From positions 310,001 to 374,000 of the forward strand of contig JAJTUP010000057.1 of NCBI GenBank assembly GCA_021399435.1: DNA of 64,000 bases. Reading direction: 5' to 3'. The DNA is from Diaporthe sp. PMI_573. Lineage: Eukaryota; Ascomycota; Sordariomycetes; Diaporthales; Diaporthaceae. Positions within the stretch are counted from its first letter, which is position 1. Each line of letters begins with the position of its first letter. The notes beneath the pieces are model-generated. The model saw only the letters and a program-made list of their open reading frames with translations. It made no database searches and was not told where the DNA came from. This document shows, piece by piece, positions 47,365 through 59,481 of this stretch. A program made the translations under genes and the position numbers.

Positions 47365-50300
47365 TTACTGGGGACCCCTCTTCCCCCTTCCCGACACCGA
47401 AGCTCCCAACCTCCCGAACTGCCTTCCGAGACCGGACTTGGGCTTAGCAGCCGGTGGCGTAGGCACCGGGCTGTCCTTGACAGGGACGGGCGGCCCAGCC
47501 CCAGCGCGGCCCACCACTGCCTTGGGAGGAGCCATTTCGGCCGCGTCCAGGATGCGAAGATCCCCTACCCCCAAGGTGGGCTGGTCGTCCCGGTCGCCTC
47601 CAAGCCTCTGCGCCCGCCTTGCGCGCTCCTGTACGCTGCGAAACTTCTCGAGTAGCTCACCCCAGCGGATGATACCTTCTTCCCGGCCCTTGAGCCGGTT
47701 CGGCCTGTCAAACGACGCCGAACTTGGTGTCGGGGCGTTACTGAGAGGTGCAGCATGAGTATCAAATCCTGTACTGAATTTTGAACGGGAGGAAGGGGTT
47801 TGAAGAGAATGAACCGCCTCCACCACAGACCCTTGTCGAGGGTGTGAGAGAGGCGCATTCGTTGGGACATACGGTCTTGGTGCGATGTGGAGGTATCCTA
47901 TAGAGCTGACGCTGTTCAACCTATTCTTGAGCGCCGCGAACGCGGATGATTGAGGCAAGAGCATCAGTAGCCCGTACAGGCATTTGTACAGGTGGGGGTA
48001 TTTCTCGGGTTCCAGTAGCTGAAGTCGGAGGTCTGGGACGAGTCAGCGTTCCTGGTCCAGGGAAGCCATGATGCCCGCACTTACATGTGAACACAGGTGA
48101 CTCGAGTAGCTGGACCAGCTTGTCGATCTGGATGAGGATGTTAACCGTCATCTCCAGCTCAGCACTAATCGCCGCGTGTCAGCAAAGCGTTCGAGTCGAA
48201 CTCATTGGGCGGGGCTTGACCGACAAAATCTGAAGCAGGTTGTATGCCTGCTCGTAAGCTTGTGCTAGTAAACAGAGTGAGAACGTCGCAACGGCGTTGT
48301 AACACCAGGACCTGAAGAGGGCGACAAAGAAGGTCTGTCCGTCCTGTCAAATATATCGATCAGCATTTTGCCTTCTGTAGTGCAACAGGTGTTAAAAGTA
48401 CCCTGGACTCGAGGTTCCGCAACCTCTTTCGTAGCTCAGAGAGCTCTGGGGCCGTGATGAGGTTGTTGTTGAGGTTCTGAACCATGATGCTGGCGAACTC
48501 GACGTCTTCCTCCTTCTCGATGCAGTCAGCCAGCGTGCGGTAAATGCGCTCCGCACTCAAGCTGACGCAGAGCTGCCGGATGATGAGGTTTCCCCTGGTC
48601 TCTAGCAGTCTCCGATCCGTGGAGAAGAGCTGGAGCAGGCTGACCATGAAATTGGTGAAGTAACTGTCCTCGCTGTTTCTGGATATCTGGGAAAGGAGTT
48701 GCAGGTCCTTGGTCACCACTGCCTCGGCTGGGTCCGAAAGTGTCTTGAGCAGCGCAGGAAAGGTTCCGTCGTTGAAGGCGAGGACCTTCCGTGGCGCTTT
48801 CCTGTGAAGCATGATTAGCCATGTTAGGGCCGCGACGCGAGTGGCCTCGTGGTCGTTCAGGAACAGCAGGGTCAGCGAGTTGACGGCCGCTGCATAGTCC
48901 AGGTCCGCCTGGGGGTGGTGCGAGGGCGCGGGTGTCGGTCCCCTTGGGGTCCCCTCGGCAGGTGACTGCCCCTTGTTCAGGTTCGGCGTTGGGCTCCGAG
49001 TATCAAGTTCCCGAGAATTGGAGAGAGACGCACGGTTGCTAGACGCCCCGTCCTGGTGCTCAGCCGCAACCCCGGCTCTCGAAGGGTGGTGCGACAGGTA
49101 CAGCTCTGGCTCATCTGAAAGAGAGACGACGTAGTTCATCAGCGCATTGTTGACCCTCGCGGCTGCCAGGCGAATGGATTCAACGCCACTGGCCATGGCG
49201 GGTAGCAAATGGGCCAGTATCTTTGGCGTGAACGGCAGGACCTCCTCGGGGCAGATGTCCAGGAATTCGACGATCCATTTCAAGGACTCGAGCAAGCCAT
49301 CCTCGTCCGTCGTGACTGCCGACCCTGCGCGCTCACCCGGCTTAGGGGCTGCTGTCGTATTCGACTGGTCGAGGAAGTTGGTGAGTATCTCCAAGACGGC
49401 CTTGTGGTTGATCTGGACGTCCTGCCCTGGGACCCAGTCATCCTCACTGCTGGTCTCATCCTCCTCGGCGGCCAGGGTCGAAGCGACCTCGTCACCTTCC
49501 TCGAGGTCAGCCTGAACGCTGCCGCTGTCAATGGACTCCTCACGCTTCCTCTTTCCGTCACCCTTTGACTTCTTGCTATCGGCGATGCCCTTCTTTATCC
49601 GGGCTATACGCTTGATCTCGTTGAGGAACTTGTCGAGGCAGGCCTGGGTCGCCTGATGTACGTCCCTGTTCGGGTCGCTCAGGAACTTGAGAAGGCTCCC
49701 GAGGAACTCGGGCAAGTACGTGACCAGCTCAAGGTCTGGGATCGAATCAAGCAGGGTGATCCAGCCAACGAGGAATGTGCGAGTGAAAGGGTTGATGGTG
49801 TAGCTACGATCCTTGAGCAATGGGATGAACTGCCTCAAGGAGAAGGCGGTGGGTAGATCAGCCGGCTCCTCGACAATGTCCTTATCGTTGCTGATCTCGT
49901 CATCACCACCGGGGCCCTTTGTGCTTGGGAGCTCGAGGACGCTGACATAGGTCGCGGCGGACTCGGAGACGATATCCTTGATGAGGCGGTCTAGCAGCTC
50001 CGCGCCGTTCTTGACGGACAGCTCCGAGTCGGCGCCCAGCTTGCACAGGGCGTCGAATATGTGGTTGAAGTACTTGAGGATCTCCCCCTTAGCGACCTTG
50101 GCAATGTTGTACATGGCCTCGCAAGCATAATACCTAACCCGTGCGTCCTGGTCGGTGAAACAGGCCAGGACGGGCGGGACGATGACCTCAAGATAGCGTG
50201 GGAGTTCTGGGCCAAGAGCGATGGCGGCGGCCGCCAGGCCGATCAGGCCGCCGTTACGGGCATGAGGCTGGTGGACCGCATAGGCATACTCATTGCACAG

Positions 50301-50493
50301 CTGGTCAAGGACAGCAGTGACTCTAGAATAGTCCTTGGCCGCGACCAACTCGCGAATGACGCGTTCGAGCCTGTGAGGGGGTTAGCAGCCAACATCTGAC
50401 CAGGAGGGATGAGGACGTTACGGACTCGAGAGCGCCAACCTTGCGCTTGTCGTAGAGCTTGTCGTTGAGAGCACGCTGGACGTTGGGATCCAT
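47365..50493 (-). CDS. VAC14: VAC14, scaffold of the PI(3,5)P2 kinase-phosphatase complex
   Basis: Five exons: 50493-50426, 50370-48402, 48343-48225, 48164-48085 and 48032-47365, 967 residues. VAC14 is a HEAT-repeat scaffold that holds Fab1 and Fig4 on the vacuole membrane. Family blocks: [106 protein letters not shown], and the C-terminal Fig4-binding region ([71 protein letters not shown]). Exon 1 ends at a GTCCGT donor; using the more obvious GTAACG five bases later would break the frame. Intron 3 uses GTCGGT. After residue 790 the tail is Pro/Ser-rich and variable. The conserved MDP fixes the start; an in-frame ATG 7 codons upstream also exists. Confidence 0.93.
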
Positions 50494-51660
50494 GGCCGCT
50501 TCGGGGAGCGGCACAGGGCGTCAGACCGCGTCAGGCGGCGTTGGAGACCAAGGCTTGCCCAACAGCACTGTGAATTGCCTTCCGGACCATATGAGCCGTC
50601 AGGAGAAGGGGCGATCAAGACGATCTGTGGGCGGTGGTGGCAGCCGGAGCCGGATGCTGTGTTGCCGTTCAGACTGGCGAGCTCGAGCTCGACCTCGGCG
50701 GCCCCTCACCGAACCGGCCAGCCACAAGCAGAAGTCGGGTCAAATGTACACGGGCACGAGGCACGGGGCACGCGACAGGCAAGCGAGGAGGGTAACGGCG
50801 GAGCGAGGCGAAGCAAGGGAGGGTTGTTCTCAGCAATACTAGTTCATTACAGTATATCTGCTCGTGCTGTTGACGTTGGAGAAGGCTGGGGTTGTCGTCG
50901 GGTTGTGCAGGGTTGCAGGGCTGGCTACAGCACAGTGGGGTCGAGGCCCAGGTCTCCAGCCTGCCAGGTGCCAGATAAAGCCGCCTGCAGTGGTGAGATG
51001 ACGTCGCCATCGAGCGACGTACCTGTGTACTCAAACCCCCACCCCGGTTCCGGTTCTCTGTTGGGGGTTCAGGTCTTGGGGACTTTGGGGACTTTGAGGT
51101 CTCTGATGCTGGGCACGCCACCCACATTGTCACGCGTGAACGTTGAACACAACACCAAGTGGCCCAACAACAGAGCATCCTCCTCCAGAAGGATACTAAT
51201 AAAAGCCAAGGTTGCCTGGATGGGGGGCGTCGTCTGTTGTCATGCCACATCGTTGACACGGCTACCTTGTTCGGCTCTCCATCTCATCTCCCTCCATCAA
51301 CTCTGCCCCGGGGCTCGGCGACTGGCCTGGCCTTTAGCAATTGCACAATCTCGCGATCCGGGCCCCTTTCCCCTTTCCCCTGGCTTTCACGCGATGATAC
51401 GTCACCCGGTGGCTCAGAACCTTAAATCCAGTCCCTGGGGCCCTGTATCCAACATCAGTATCACACTCCAGAGATTGTGCCGGCACTGCGCAGTCTGCCA
51501 GTCTGCCAGTCTGCCATCTGCAGTTCCCATTTCAGCGCCTCCACGCCAGCACTGTCTCTGTCTCCACCGCGAACCTGCAACACGCGTCGTCCGGATTGTG
51601 CAGGCCGTGCCGCCATCGCTCGCCCTTGACTCCCCGGCTCCATGCTTCCTACCACCCGCC

Positions 51661-51702
51661 CGCACGCACCCACGCACCCACGCACCCACGCACCCACGCA
51701 CG
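51661..51702 (+). repeat. 8-nt tandem repeat CACGCACC
   Basis: About five copies of CACGCACC, imperfect at both ends. Confidence 0.85.
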
Positions 51703-52744
51703 ACCACGCCCAGCCTTTGCGGGAACGGCCCTCTGCGCTCCGAGCCGACCTCGGGGTCTTCGTCGCAGGAGCCTTGGCTCTCCCTCCGGCTGCCACCTCT
51801 TGTTTTCCCCAGACAATAGGAAGTATTGCCGGCCAGCAGAAGTAATAAATACTCACATCCGCAAGTTAACCCAGGCCGCGATTGAAAATCCGCAACACGG
51901 CCACCCAATAGCGTCAGGGCTCCCCCAAGCAAGCACGCTGTCCTTTTAATCCAGGCGTCCTCGGAGCCGACTCTGCTCACTCGCCATCCCTCTCCATCTC
52001 TGCTTATAGGCAAGGGGCCCATGTGCTGGAGGGCCCGGACAATCACCCGACCCTGACCGCGTTGAGCGAGGGCCAGTTCGGAAGCCATCCGGTGCCGCGC
52101 TCAGTTTCAGGCAGAGCGCAGCCACGGCGCTGTGTCACCTCGAGATTTCCCGTCAACAAAACCCATACCATCTACAGGGTGGTCGTATGGTTGCAGCGGC
52201 GAAACCCCCTTTTCAAGAGGGCAAATTGTTCACCGCAATAGTGCGAGGTGACTCTCTGAAAACATGCAGGTGCTCATTTGCTACTGAGATGCGGCATTCA
52301 TACTGGTGCTTCTTTCCTGCCAGCTCCCCCGATTGATAGACTCGGTGACCCACCCGTCGTCTCTGGGGTGGTAAACTTCCTAATGGCATCTCAACAGTGC
52401 TACGTCCGAGCGTGACATCGGAGAGCCACCGCGGAAGCGTACACCCATCTCTTCGACGAAGCCCTCTTCTGCACGGAGCAGACGGAAACCCCGGCACTCT
52501 CAGTCTGCGCTGGCGATCTTTGAACTCCAAACTCCACTCGCTGCCCGGTAGCGCCCAACCGGATGCTTGCGACCTGACCACGTCCAACTTCCCTTCCAAA
52601 CCTTACTCCCCACGCCGGCAACCTTGCAAATAGCACACTCCAGGGAACCGACATGCGACCCGGTTTTCCTCACACCTTGTCCCCGGAATATCAATGTCTG
52701 AGCACGTCGGCCCTGGTTCCGAATTGTAACCTCCTGACAGACTC

Positions 52745-52996
52745 TCACTTCTTACTCCCTCCCCCGCCCTGCCCTCCACTGCCGCTCCCGCCCTGCCCTC
52801 CGCCCTGGCCGTTCTGCCCCGAGCTGTCCTTGTTTGATCTTGCAGCCATCGCCGCTCGCCTCGCGAAGTCGTCCTGCGAGGCTGTGGTTAGAGAGGCCAG
52901 ACATTTGAGACGGTTGCCAGCGGGTCACCCAACCTTTTCTCCCCTTGCCTTCCGTATCCGCGCAGCGGCAGCTTCATCCATCTTGCCTCTCCCCAT
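52745..52996 (-). CDS. Small hydrophilic protein, SMP-like
   Basis: Two exons, 52996-52934 and 52873-52745, 63 residues. The 60-nt intron starts GTTGGG, ends TCGCAG and has a CTAAC branch site. The product is very polar: MDEAAAARIRKARGEK joins in phase to DDFARRAAMAARSNK, followed by a Gly/Gln/Ser tail. The pattern D-x-x-A-A-x-R-I ... D-x-F-A-x-R-A-x-x-A-A-R recalls the small seed-maturation-like (SMP) proteins common in filamentous fungi, whose function is unknown. A better-than-chance reading is supported by the motif continuing exactly across the intron. The residues upstream (DHKPGGV) follow a possible acceptor at 53019-53020, so one more 5' exon may exist and the start could be earlier. 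Confidence 0.5.
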
Positions 52997-54507
52997 GACG
53001 CCTCCTGGCTTGTGGTCCTGAGATGTGATCAGACAGAATGTGAATATCTTGACTGCAAGAAGTTGACTACTTCTTGGGCTTCGGATGCACAGTAGCACCC
53101 GAGGGCAGGACACGAAAAGAAGGAGAAGAGGCAGAGAGCAAGCCAAGATGAGGGTCCTGTATCCTTTGCGTTTCGGTGGTGCTTGTGGGCCTTGTCGCGA
53201 GATTCAGAGGCTCGTTTCGGGCTGTTGACGGATGGGGTGAGATATCCAGATGCCTCACACGAGCGTCCTGCAGCCTTGATATATACACGGTGTGCTTCAG
53301 CCCAGCAAGGCCAGCAACGGTGGCCATGTCGAGAAAACTCGGTGTGAACGTCCCCTGGGCATCGTTGCTTTGTTGGTCCGAGCAGAGGCAGAGTTGTGAG
53401 CTGGAGCGAGGATCAAGCTCCATAGCGGACAACCCATGCCTTGTCACCGAGAGTACATACATTGTCACGGCTCAGGGAGGCTACAACCCGGCCCACACTC
53501 TTTTTTTTTTTTATGAGTTCGCACACGTCGAATATACTTCCGGCTGCTACGTGCTCGACCATCAGCCAGGCAGGTTGCTGCAAGAAGACCGCGAGGAAAA
53601 TGTTCCGACGGGCCTCGCAGCTGCCGCACCAGCATACAGCAAATTAAGTCCCCGGGTGAGGAACGCGCAGCATGCATGGTTCCCTCACGAACCGACACAG
53701 GCCTGTTGACCAGGGGAAACGGTGTGGGGGCCTGATAAACCGGGACCCCGGCCTGTCATTTTCTGCGTGTTCCACGTCTCGATGGTAGGCTAGGTGCTTG
53801 AACCCTGCTGTGCCATGTGCGCAAATCTGCGGCGGCGGGATGCGGATGCGCGGCGAAGAGAAGAACACACAAACCTATTACATAGTTATGCGTGAGTCGC
53901 AGCGCACGTTTCGCAGCGGCGCTGAAGCCTCATTGCGACATCGAGGGTCTTCAGCGCGCCAGGGGCCCAGGGGGCACATGGCGGTTCACCGCTTCGGTGT
54001 CTTGGGGGGCTCGCCATACATAGAGCCTGGACGTCAAGGTTCAGGAACTCAGGATTACCATTCCGGGGAAGCGAGGAAGTCGCACGACAAAGACGCGCAG
54101 AGTCTCACGTCACTAGATGACCCCTCCTCTCCTCCCCTTGTCTGGCACTTTGATGCGCGTGCGCCCTCCGATCTCACCGAAGCATATCCCTCCGGTCATC
54201 TCCTTGCTACTCGCTCTGCTGCTTCTGCTCCTCCTTTCCTTTCAAGGGAAAAAGCAGATCTATCTACTCGAGATTTGCAGTCACCCTCCAACTTCCCCTC
54301 CGCCCCCCCCCGTCCCACCCTGTTCGTTATCGCATCTCATTCAAACCAACACGGGGGTTTATTTATTATTACTGCAAGCAAGCGACATGGCGTTTCCGAT
54401 AACATAAATAGCACGGACAGGCCGTCTGGCGAGCCGAACCTCGTGCCCCTCTTATCAGTTCCCTTTCTCTTGGCAGCGACTTGGACTAAAACAGGAAAAG
54501 AAACAAA

Positions 54508-54674
54508 ATGTGGCTGACGTCCAGCTGTGTCGGTGAGTCCCCAGGTTCTCTGGCAGACCCCGGTCTTAACACACGGTGATCGCTTTATTCATTTGTTTCA
54601 AGTCTAAAGTTCCGCCACGGGGCTGCAGCAAGATCGACCGGGAGTATGTCTCCACTCCCACAGGACGCAAATAA
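54508..54674 (+). CDS. Doubtful spliced micro-ORF, 29 codons
   Basis: An ATG in a good fungal context (CAAAATG) is followed by a consensus GTGAGT donor after 25 coding bases (54508-54532). Joining to 54610-54674 (acceptor AAAG) gives a 29-residue peptide that begins MWLTSSCVVPPRG and ends STPTGRK. If the nearer acceptor at 54601-54602 is used, a stop follows at once. I do not recognise a family. It may equally be a leader of a non-coding transcript. Confidence 0.2.
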
Positions 54675-55481
54675 GTACAGTAGGAAAAAGCAAGGGAGAA
54701 CAAGCTCCAGGAAATCCTCATGTCACATGACGTTCGCTGGGGCCCTGGGCGTGCCTGACATCCGGGCGTTGCGACCCATCATCCCTTCGCCGGGCAAATG
54801 GCGTGCATCCGCCCACTGCAACCCTTGTCCTCGTGCATCCGAGAGCCACATGGGGCGCGAGTGACATTGCTGGCAGGGCAAAGCAGGGCTGCCAGGGCGT
54901 CCAGGGAATGGGAGGGGAGAGTGTCGCTTTGCCGAGCATAAGCGAGCTGGTCATGCCCACCTTTCTGGGCCTGTCTGAGGCTCGCCTATCTGGCAAGCAC
55001 GGCGTCTTGCATATATCGCTGCCACGCGACCTATCATTTCCGCGGGAACGTGTCCACAAGTGCGCACGTTTGATCTGCCGGCACATAATGATCATCACCG
55101 ACTTGCTTCTCGCGGGGAGGGGTCGCTGAGACAAAGAAGAACTCAAAGGAGATTTGGATTTTTGGAGGCCTGCCAGGAATCGCAAGTCACCAATCGACCC
55201 CAGGAGTCGACCAAAACCACGCGACATCCTGCCTCGAATATAGCGATGAAGCGCGGCCCGGTGGATTCTTCATCTGCATTTTGTTGTCACGGTCTCTTGC
55301 GGTCAGAGACCGGACGCAAAGCCAAATGAGGCCTCTATATGAAATCTAGCACCAGCACGCATACATTCACCTCCATGTTGTGCAACGCAGTACCGCTGCC
55401 TCCCGAGTCCCACTATAAATGGCACGACGTGATGGATTCACCGGACCACACTGAGATCATCTCAATACGTTTAATACCACA

Positions 55482-57329
55482 TCAGTGATGGTGCAGGGGG
55501 TCGCCGCTCTGGGCCAGAACCTGCTGGCACTTGGCCAAGATGGCGGCCTGCCTGCTCACATCCGCAAGGCGACCAATGACCTTCTTGTTGCCGCCAACGA
55601 AGCCGTACAGCGCGTACGGGATCCCTACGTCCTCGCAGAACCCCTGCACCAGCTTCTGCGTCTTGCGCAGGTTGTGCCTCGGGATGCGCGGGTAGAGGTG
55701 ATGTATGGCCTGGAACTGGAGCCCGCCGTGGAAAAAGTCCAGCCACAGGGGGCAGTCCACGTCCATGGTGGTCCGCAGCATCTTCTGCGGGAAGGACTCG
55801 GCCGGGCCCAGCTCTGCGGTGCTCATGGCGAAGTGGGACAGCGTGATCTGCACATGCAGAGGCATGGTCACCATGTGGCTGACCATGACGAAGGCGAAGC
55901 GGGCCCAGTTCGAGCCGATGGATTTGTAGAGCACAATGTAGCCAAACCAGTACCAGAAGAAGGCCTGGCCGGCCAGCTCGAGCCAGCGGTGCCACCAGGC
56001 CGGGCCCTTCCGGGGGGCCTGCCGGCCGAGGAGGTACTCCCACGAGAGACGGTAGAGGTTGAAGCGGCCAAAGAGCAAGATCGGGTAGTAAGAGTAGTGC
56101 TGGAACTTCAACAGGACCTTGGCGAAGGCATCGTAGGCCATGACACGCTCGTAGTAGGTGGAGCGCAGGCTCTGTAGGAAGCGGTGAGAGATGGCGAAGA
56201 AGGGCATGTGCTCAATGTCTGGGTCGTGCTCCGGGGAGTTGGTCACGATGTGGTGCACATTGTGGTTCCGCTTCCACCAGCCCAGGGACAGGCCACCCGC
56301 AAAATCGGCTATGATGATGCCAATGACAGTGTCGACGTGGAAGTTGTGGGTGATGCCCATGTGGCCGGCGTCGTGGGCGGAGAAGACCAACTGGTGCCAG
56401 AAAAAGCCCAGCCACAGAGCGCTTGTGACCCACCACTCCCAGCGTAGGAAAAGAACGAAGAGGCTGAAGAACAGGGTATAGCGGAAACACTCGACGGCGT
56501 AGGCCCAGTAGTCGCACTGGTAGAGCCCCTCGGCCTTGATCCTCTCGTTCAACTGGCGGTACTTGTCCACGATGTTGTCCTGGGTGGCAGGGTCCAGGGC
56601 TGGGTAGATGTCAAGATCCTGCTTGATCTCCTGCATGGTCCTGCGGTCCAAGAGGCTCATCCCGTCGGTCGGGTCGTCAACCCCGTCGTCGTCGGCGGAC
56701 GTGACCGAGGTCGAGGACGAAGGCCGCATAGACGACGGGGGAGAGGCAGCGCCGGTCTTGCGGCTGCGCAGAACTTGGCCATGGCTGTCGTGCGTATCAA
56801 ACACAGGCGAGGCGGATCGTGAGCTTGCATGACTAGAGGTCGGGGAATCCCTCGCGGGGCACTCCACCCCGGGGTCACCCAAGCCACGGTGGGCATCTAT
56901 CTTGGGAGTAAAGGCGCCGCCCTGGATAGGGGGGAGCATGTTCTTCCATCTGTGGTCGATGCGGCCGATTCTATATTTGTCCATCATTGCTCGTGCCTCG
57001 GGGGAGTGAAGGCTGCAAAGAGAGGGTCTCAGTCAGTCGAAGAGGGCCAGGCAGTGCGACAGGCGGGTTGGGAGGGGGGGGCAGGGATGGACGGACGCGT
57101 TCACTTCGTCGGTGGCATCTCTTCCGACCATGTGCTGGATGGCTTTGTCGCCGCCAGGGTGGTACTTCATCCAGGCATCGACCTTGAGGACATGCTGGTC
57201 CATGACAATAATGGTTCTGCCGTCTGCGATGAGCTGCTCGACCTCCTCCGTGGTCATGACAGGGTATTGCCGGGCGGGTGCCCGACGCTCGGTCGTATCC
57301 ATGGCTGGCGTCGCGTCGATGTGATTCAA
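55482..57329 (-). CDS. Cytochrome b5-fused delta-8 sphingolipid desaturase
   Basis: Two exons, 57329-57097 and 57012-55482 (donor GTCCGT, acceptor TTGCAG), 587 residues. The N-terminal cytochrome b5 domain has the heme motif HPGG (57-60) and GRDATDE; its last helix continues across the intron as LHSPEARAMMDKYRIG. A Ser-rich linker of about 100 residues follows, then a membrane desaturase with three His boxes: HDAGH, HNVHH and QAIHH, where Gln replaces the first His as in front-end desaturases. Membrane segments occur around YAVECFRYTLFFSLFVLFL and WVTSALWLGFFW. In fungi this architecture introduces the delta-8 double bond into the long-chain base of glucosylceramides in the ER; a fatty-acid front-end activity cannot be excluded. 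Start 57329 (MNHIDATP) or 57302 (MDTTER). Confidence 0.9.
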
Positions 57330-58359
57330 GTTGTCTTCCTATGCCGACATCGAAGCGAGGATGCGACCGCGGACAGTTCGGCTGGGCAGGCTGGCTGGTG
57401 TGTCAATTGAGCTGGCGTCGAGAGGAAACAGGAGAGAAGAGAGCGGGGGGGAGGCAGGATTTGCACCCCAGCAGTGACGGGGAGGGCGGAATGATACGAC
57501 AGACAGCTCAACCGCCAGATTCTAGTGGATTGGCGGTGGGCAAGGGCGACGGTGATCGTACGACCGCGCTGGAATTGACTGGCTTGACTGACTTTGACTT
57601 TGCTTTACTATGCTCTCTGGCTGGCCGTGTTTTGGCTACTACGGCAAGCGCTCGGCGACCTGCACTGCACCGCACTGCACTACTTTTTGGCTACTGCCAC
57701 ATCGGATGGCTGATGTGCTTCCTGTGTCGCTGGTGGTGGATTCCTGGTGTAGGCGAGAGCGTGCCACTTGGTGGTGTGCTGTTGCTGCATCTGCATCTGC
57801 ACCTGCAAGTGCTGCGGAGGCAAGCCGACGGACACTCGGATTATCCTAGCGTGTTATTTGCCGACCCCGGGCCCCGGTCTGCCGGCCCCGCGCCGAGTCC
57901 GCTCCGACCCAAACGGCCGGAAGCTGACGGCGTAAAGGGCGACACGGATATGCAAGTGTCTCGAGCTGACCCTATCTCCAAACGACCGCAGGGCACCTGG
58001 TTGCTGTTGCTGTCCTCCTTGACGAGCCGCCACGCGCATATCTCGGTCTGTAGCGACAGCGACCGCCTTTTCATCCCAGTTATGCTCCTCCATGACCTTG
58101 TCCGCTCTATGGATACTGGTTTATGTTTGCCTAGCCGACAGCACCTACTCATAGGGCCTGGCTTCCGGGTTCTTGAGCATCGTCCATGGCACGCTCAAGC
58201 GGTGACAGTGATGTGACCTCGGTAGCAAACATTCGTGGCTTCACGTATAACATAAAATGCCCCGTTCTTATACAGATACTATCGTCCACGTGCTAATTAT
58301 GCGGACTCATGTCTTCCCTGACATTGCGGAATCTTTGATTTCCACCACATTCATCGACT
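57330..58359. other. Divergent promoter region
   Basis: 1.0 kb between the start codons of the desaturase (-) and the Cys/Gly-rich protein (+). No specific site is recognised. CTGCATCTGCATCTGCAC-like repeats occur at 57785-57805. Confidence 0.6.
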
Positions 58360-59211
58360 ATGCCTCGCTATTACTGCGGCGCATTCTGGCCCTACGCCTC
58401 CGTCCACCAGCCGGGCGGCTGGGCGGAGCAGAGTAAGAGCTCCCTGCACCGGCCTGGCTCCTGAGCCTTACCATCGTGCTAACATGCTCGTCCAGCGTTT
58501 GGCATGGGGTACGGGAACCGAAATGGGAGGCTGTATGTCGCCCTCTTGTTCATTTCCACTTCTTCACATCCCACATCTCCTCCCTGACCCCGTCGCATGG
58601 CCACGACCAGCCTTACGGCCCCGGATGATTACCTCTTGATGTGACATCTGACAGCCTGTGGCCGCTTTCCTGACAGGAACAACGACATCTTCGCCTCACA
58701 ATGCAGCGGCGTCGACCACAGCAACAGCCACATCAGCCTGGACAGCCTCTCTGGCCTCGTCGCCCGCCTCATCCTGCAGAACCACCTCACCCGCCTCGGG
58801 GGCGCAGGCTGTCACGGCGGTGCCATTTGGGGTTGCAACCACCCTCCGCCATCACCAGCGCCCCCCTGTCACGGCGCCGCCCCGGTCAACAGGTGCCAGG
58901 TCCCCTGCGTCCACACCTGTCCCGGCGCCACACAGCCCTACATGGGCACCAACAACGTCTTCGTCATCCCCGCCAACCTCGTCCACCAGCAGCCACAGGT
59001 GGGCGGCCCCGTGTCCGCTGGCACCGGGGGCCTGAACAACGTCAACATGTTCCTCAGCGGTCTGGGACTCGGCCTGGGAGGCGTCAATGCCGGGTGCGGC
59101 GGTGGCATGAGTCTCCCGCACGGCTTTGGCCCCCATTCAGCTGGTGCGAGCCTCGGCGCTCAGGTCAACCTGAACAGGTTCAGCTGTCCGTCATGCAGCG
59201 GCCACTTGTGA
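58360..59211 (+). CDS. Unrecognised Cys/Gly-rich small protein
   Basis: Three exons in consistent phase: 58360-58432, 58496-58532 and 58677-59211, 214 residues. Both introns have consensus ends (GTAAGA...TCCAG with a CTAAC branch; GTATGT...GACAG), so the model is credible although I know no family. The protein starts MPRYYCGAFWPYASVHQPGG, has no signal peptide, and carries about 14 cysteines spread through Gly/His/Pro-rich sequence, including GCHGGAIWGCNH, CQVPCVHTC and a final CPSCSGHL. The spaced Cys and His could bind metal, but no known zinc motif is formed. The second half is Gly/Asn/Leu-rich (FLSGLGLGLGGVNAGCGGG). It is convergent with LPD1, whose stop is 270 bp away. Confidence 0.7.
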
Positions 59212-59481
59212 CATCCGAACCGGTCGAGGCGGACGCGGGGAGAAAGACTGTTGCACACACAAGCTTGGACATCGATCGACCATTGAGACGTTTTACTGAT
59301 TCCTGTTCTCTCTCTTTTCTCACTCTCTTGACGCTCTCTTCTCTCTGGTAAAATCCTTCCTTGCCTGCTCTATCATTACTCCTTCACACCACCGGCCCCT
59401 AGACCTTCCCGTCTCAGCAGTGATGCGAGCGTTTCATGTACAATACCGAACAGACACCTAGTATACATCCTCTCTCTCCAC

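Larger units (their letters stand above)
50494..55481. other. 5 kb gene-poor region
   Basis: Between the VAC14 start and the desaturase stop. I can support only a small two-exon gene (52745-52996) and, weakly, a micro-ORF (54508-54674). A stop-free + frame from 50575 to 51819 exists but looks non-coding: no motif, repeat-derived Thr-His-Pro tail, no good start. An 8-nt repeat lies at 51661-51702 and a T run at 53502-53512. Confidence 0.55.

Noticed and set aside
50371..50493. Apparent frameshift between exons 1 and 2 of VAC14
   Set aside because: It arose from choosing the GTAACG donor; the GTCCGT donor five bases earlier restores conserved sequence with no indel.
50575..51819. A 414-codon stop-free frame on the + strand
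   Set aside because: It opens with a non-ATG codon, has no domain-like sequence, and its end is made of an 8-nt repeat. GC-rich pyrimidine tracts lack stops by chance.
55485..56177. A 230-codon plus-strand frame
   Set aside because: It is antisense to the desaturase, whose His boxes and b5 domain are unambiguous.
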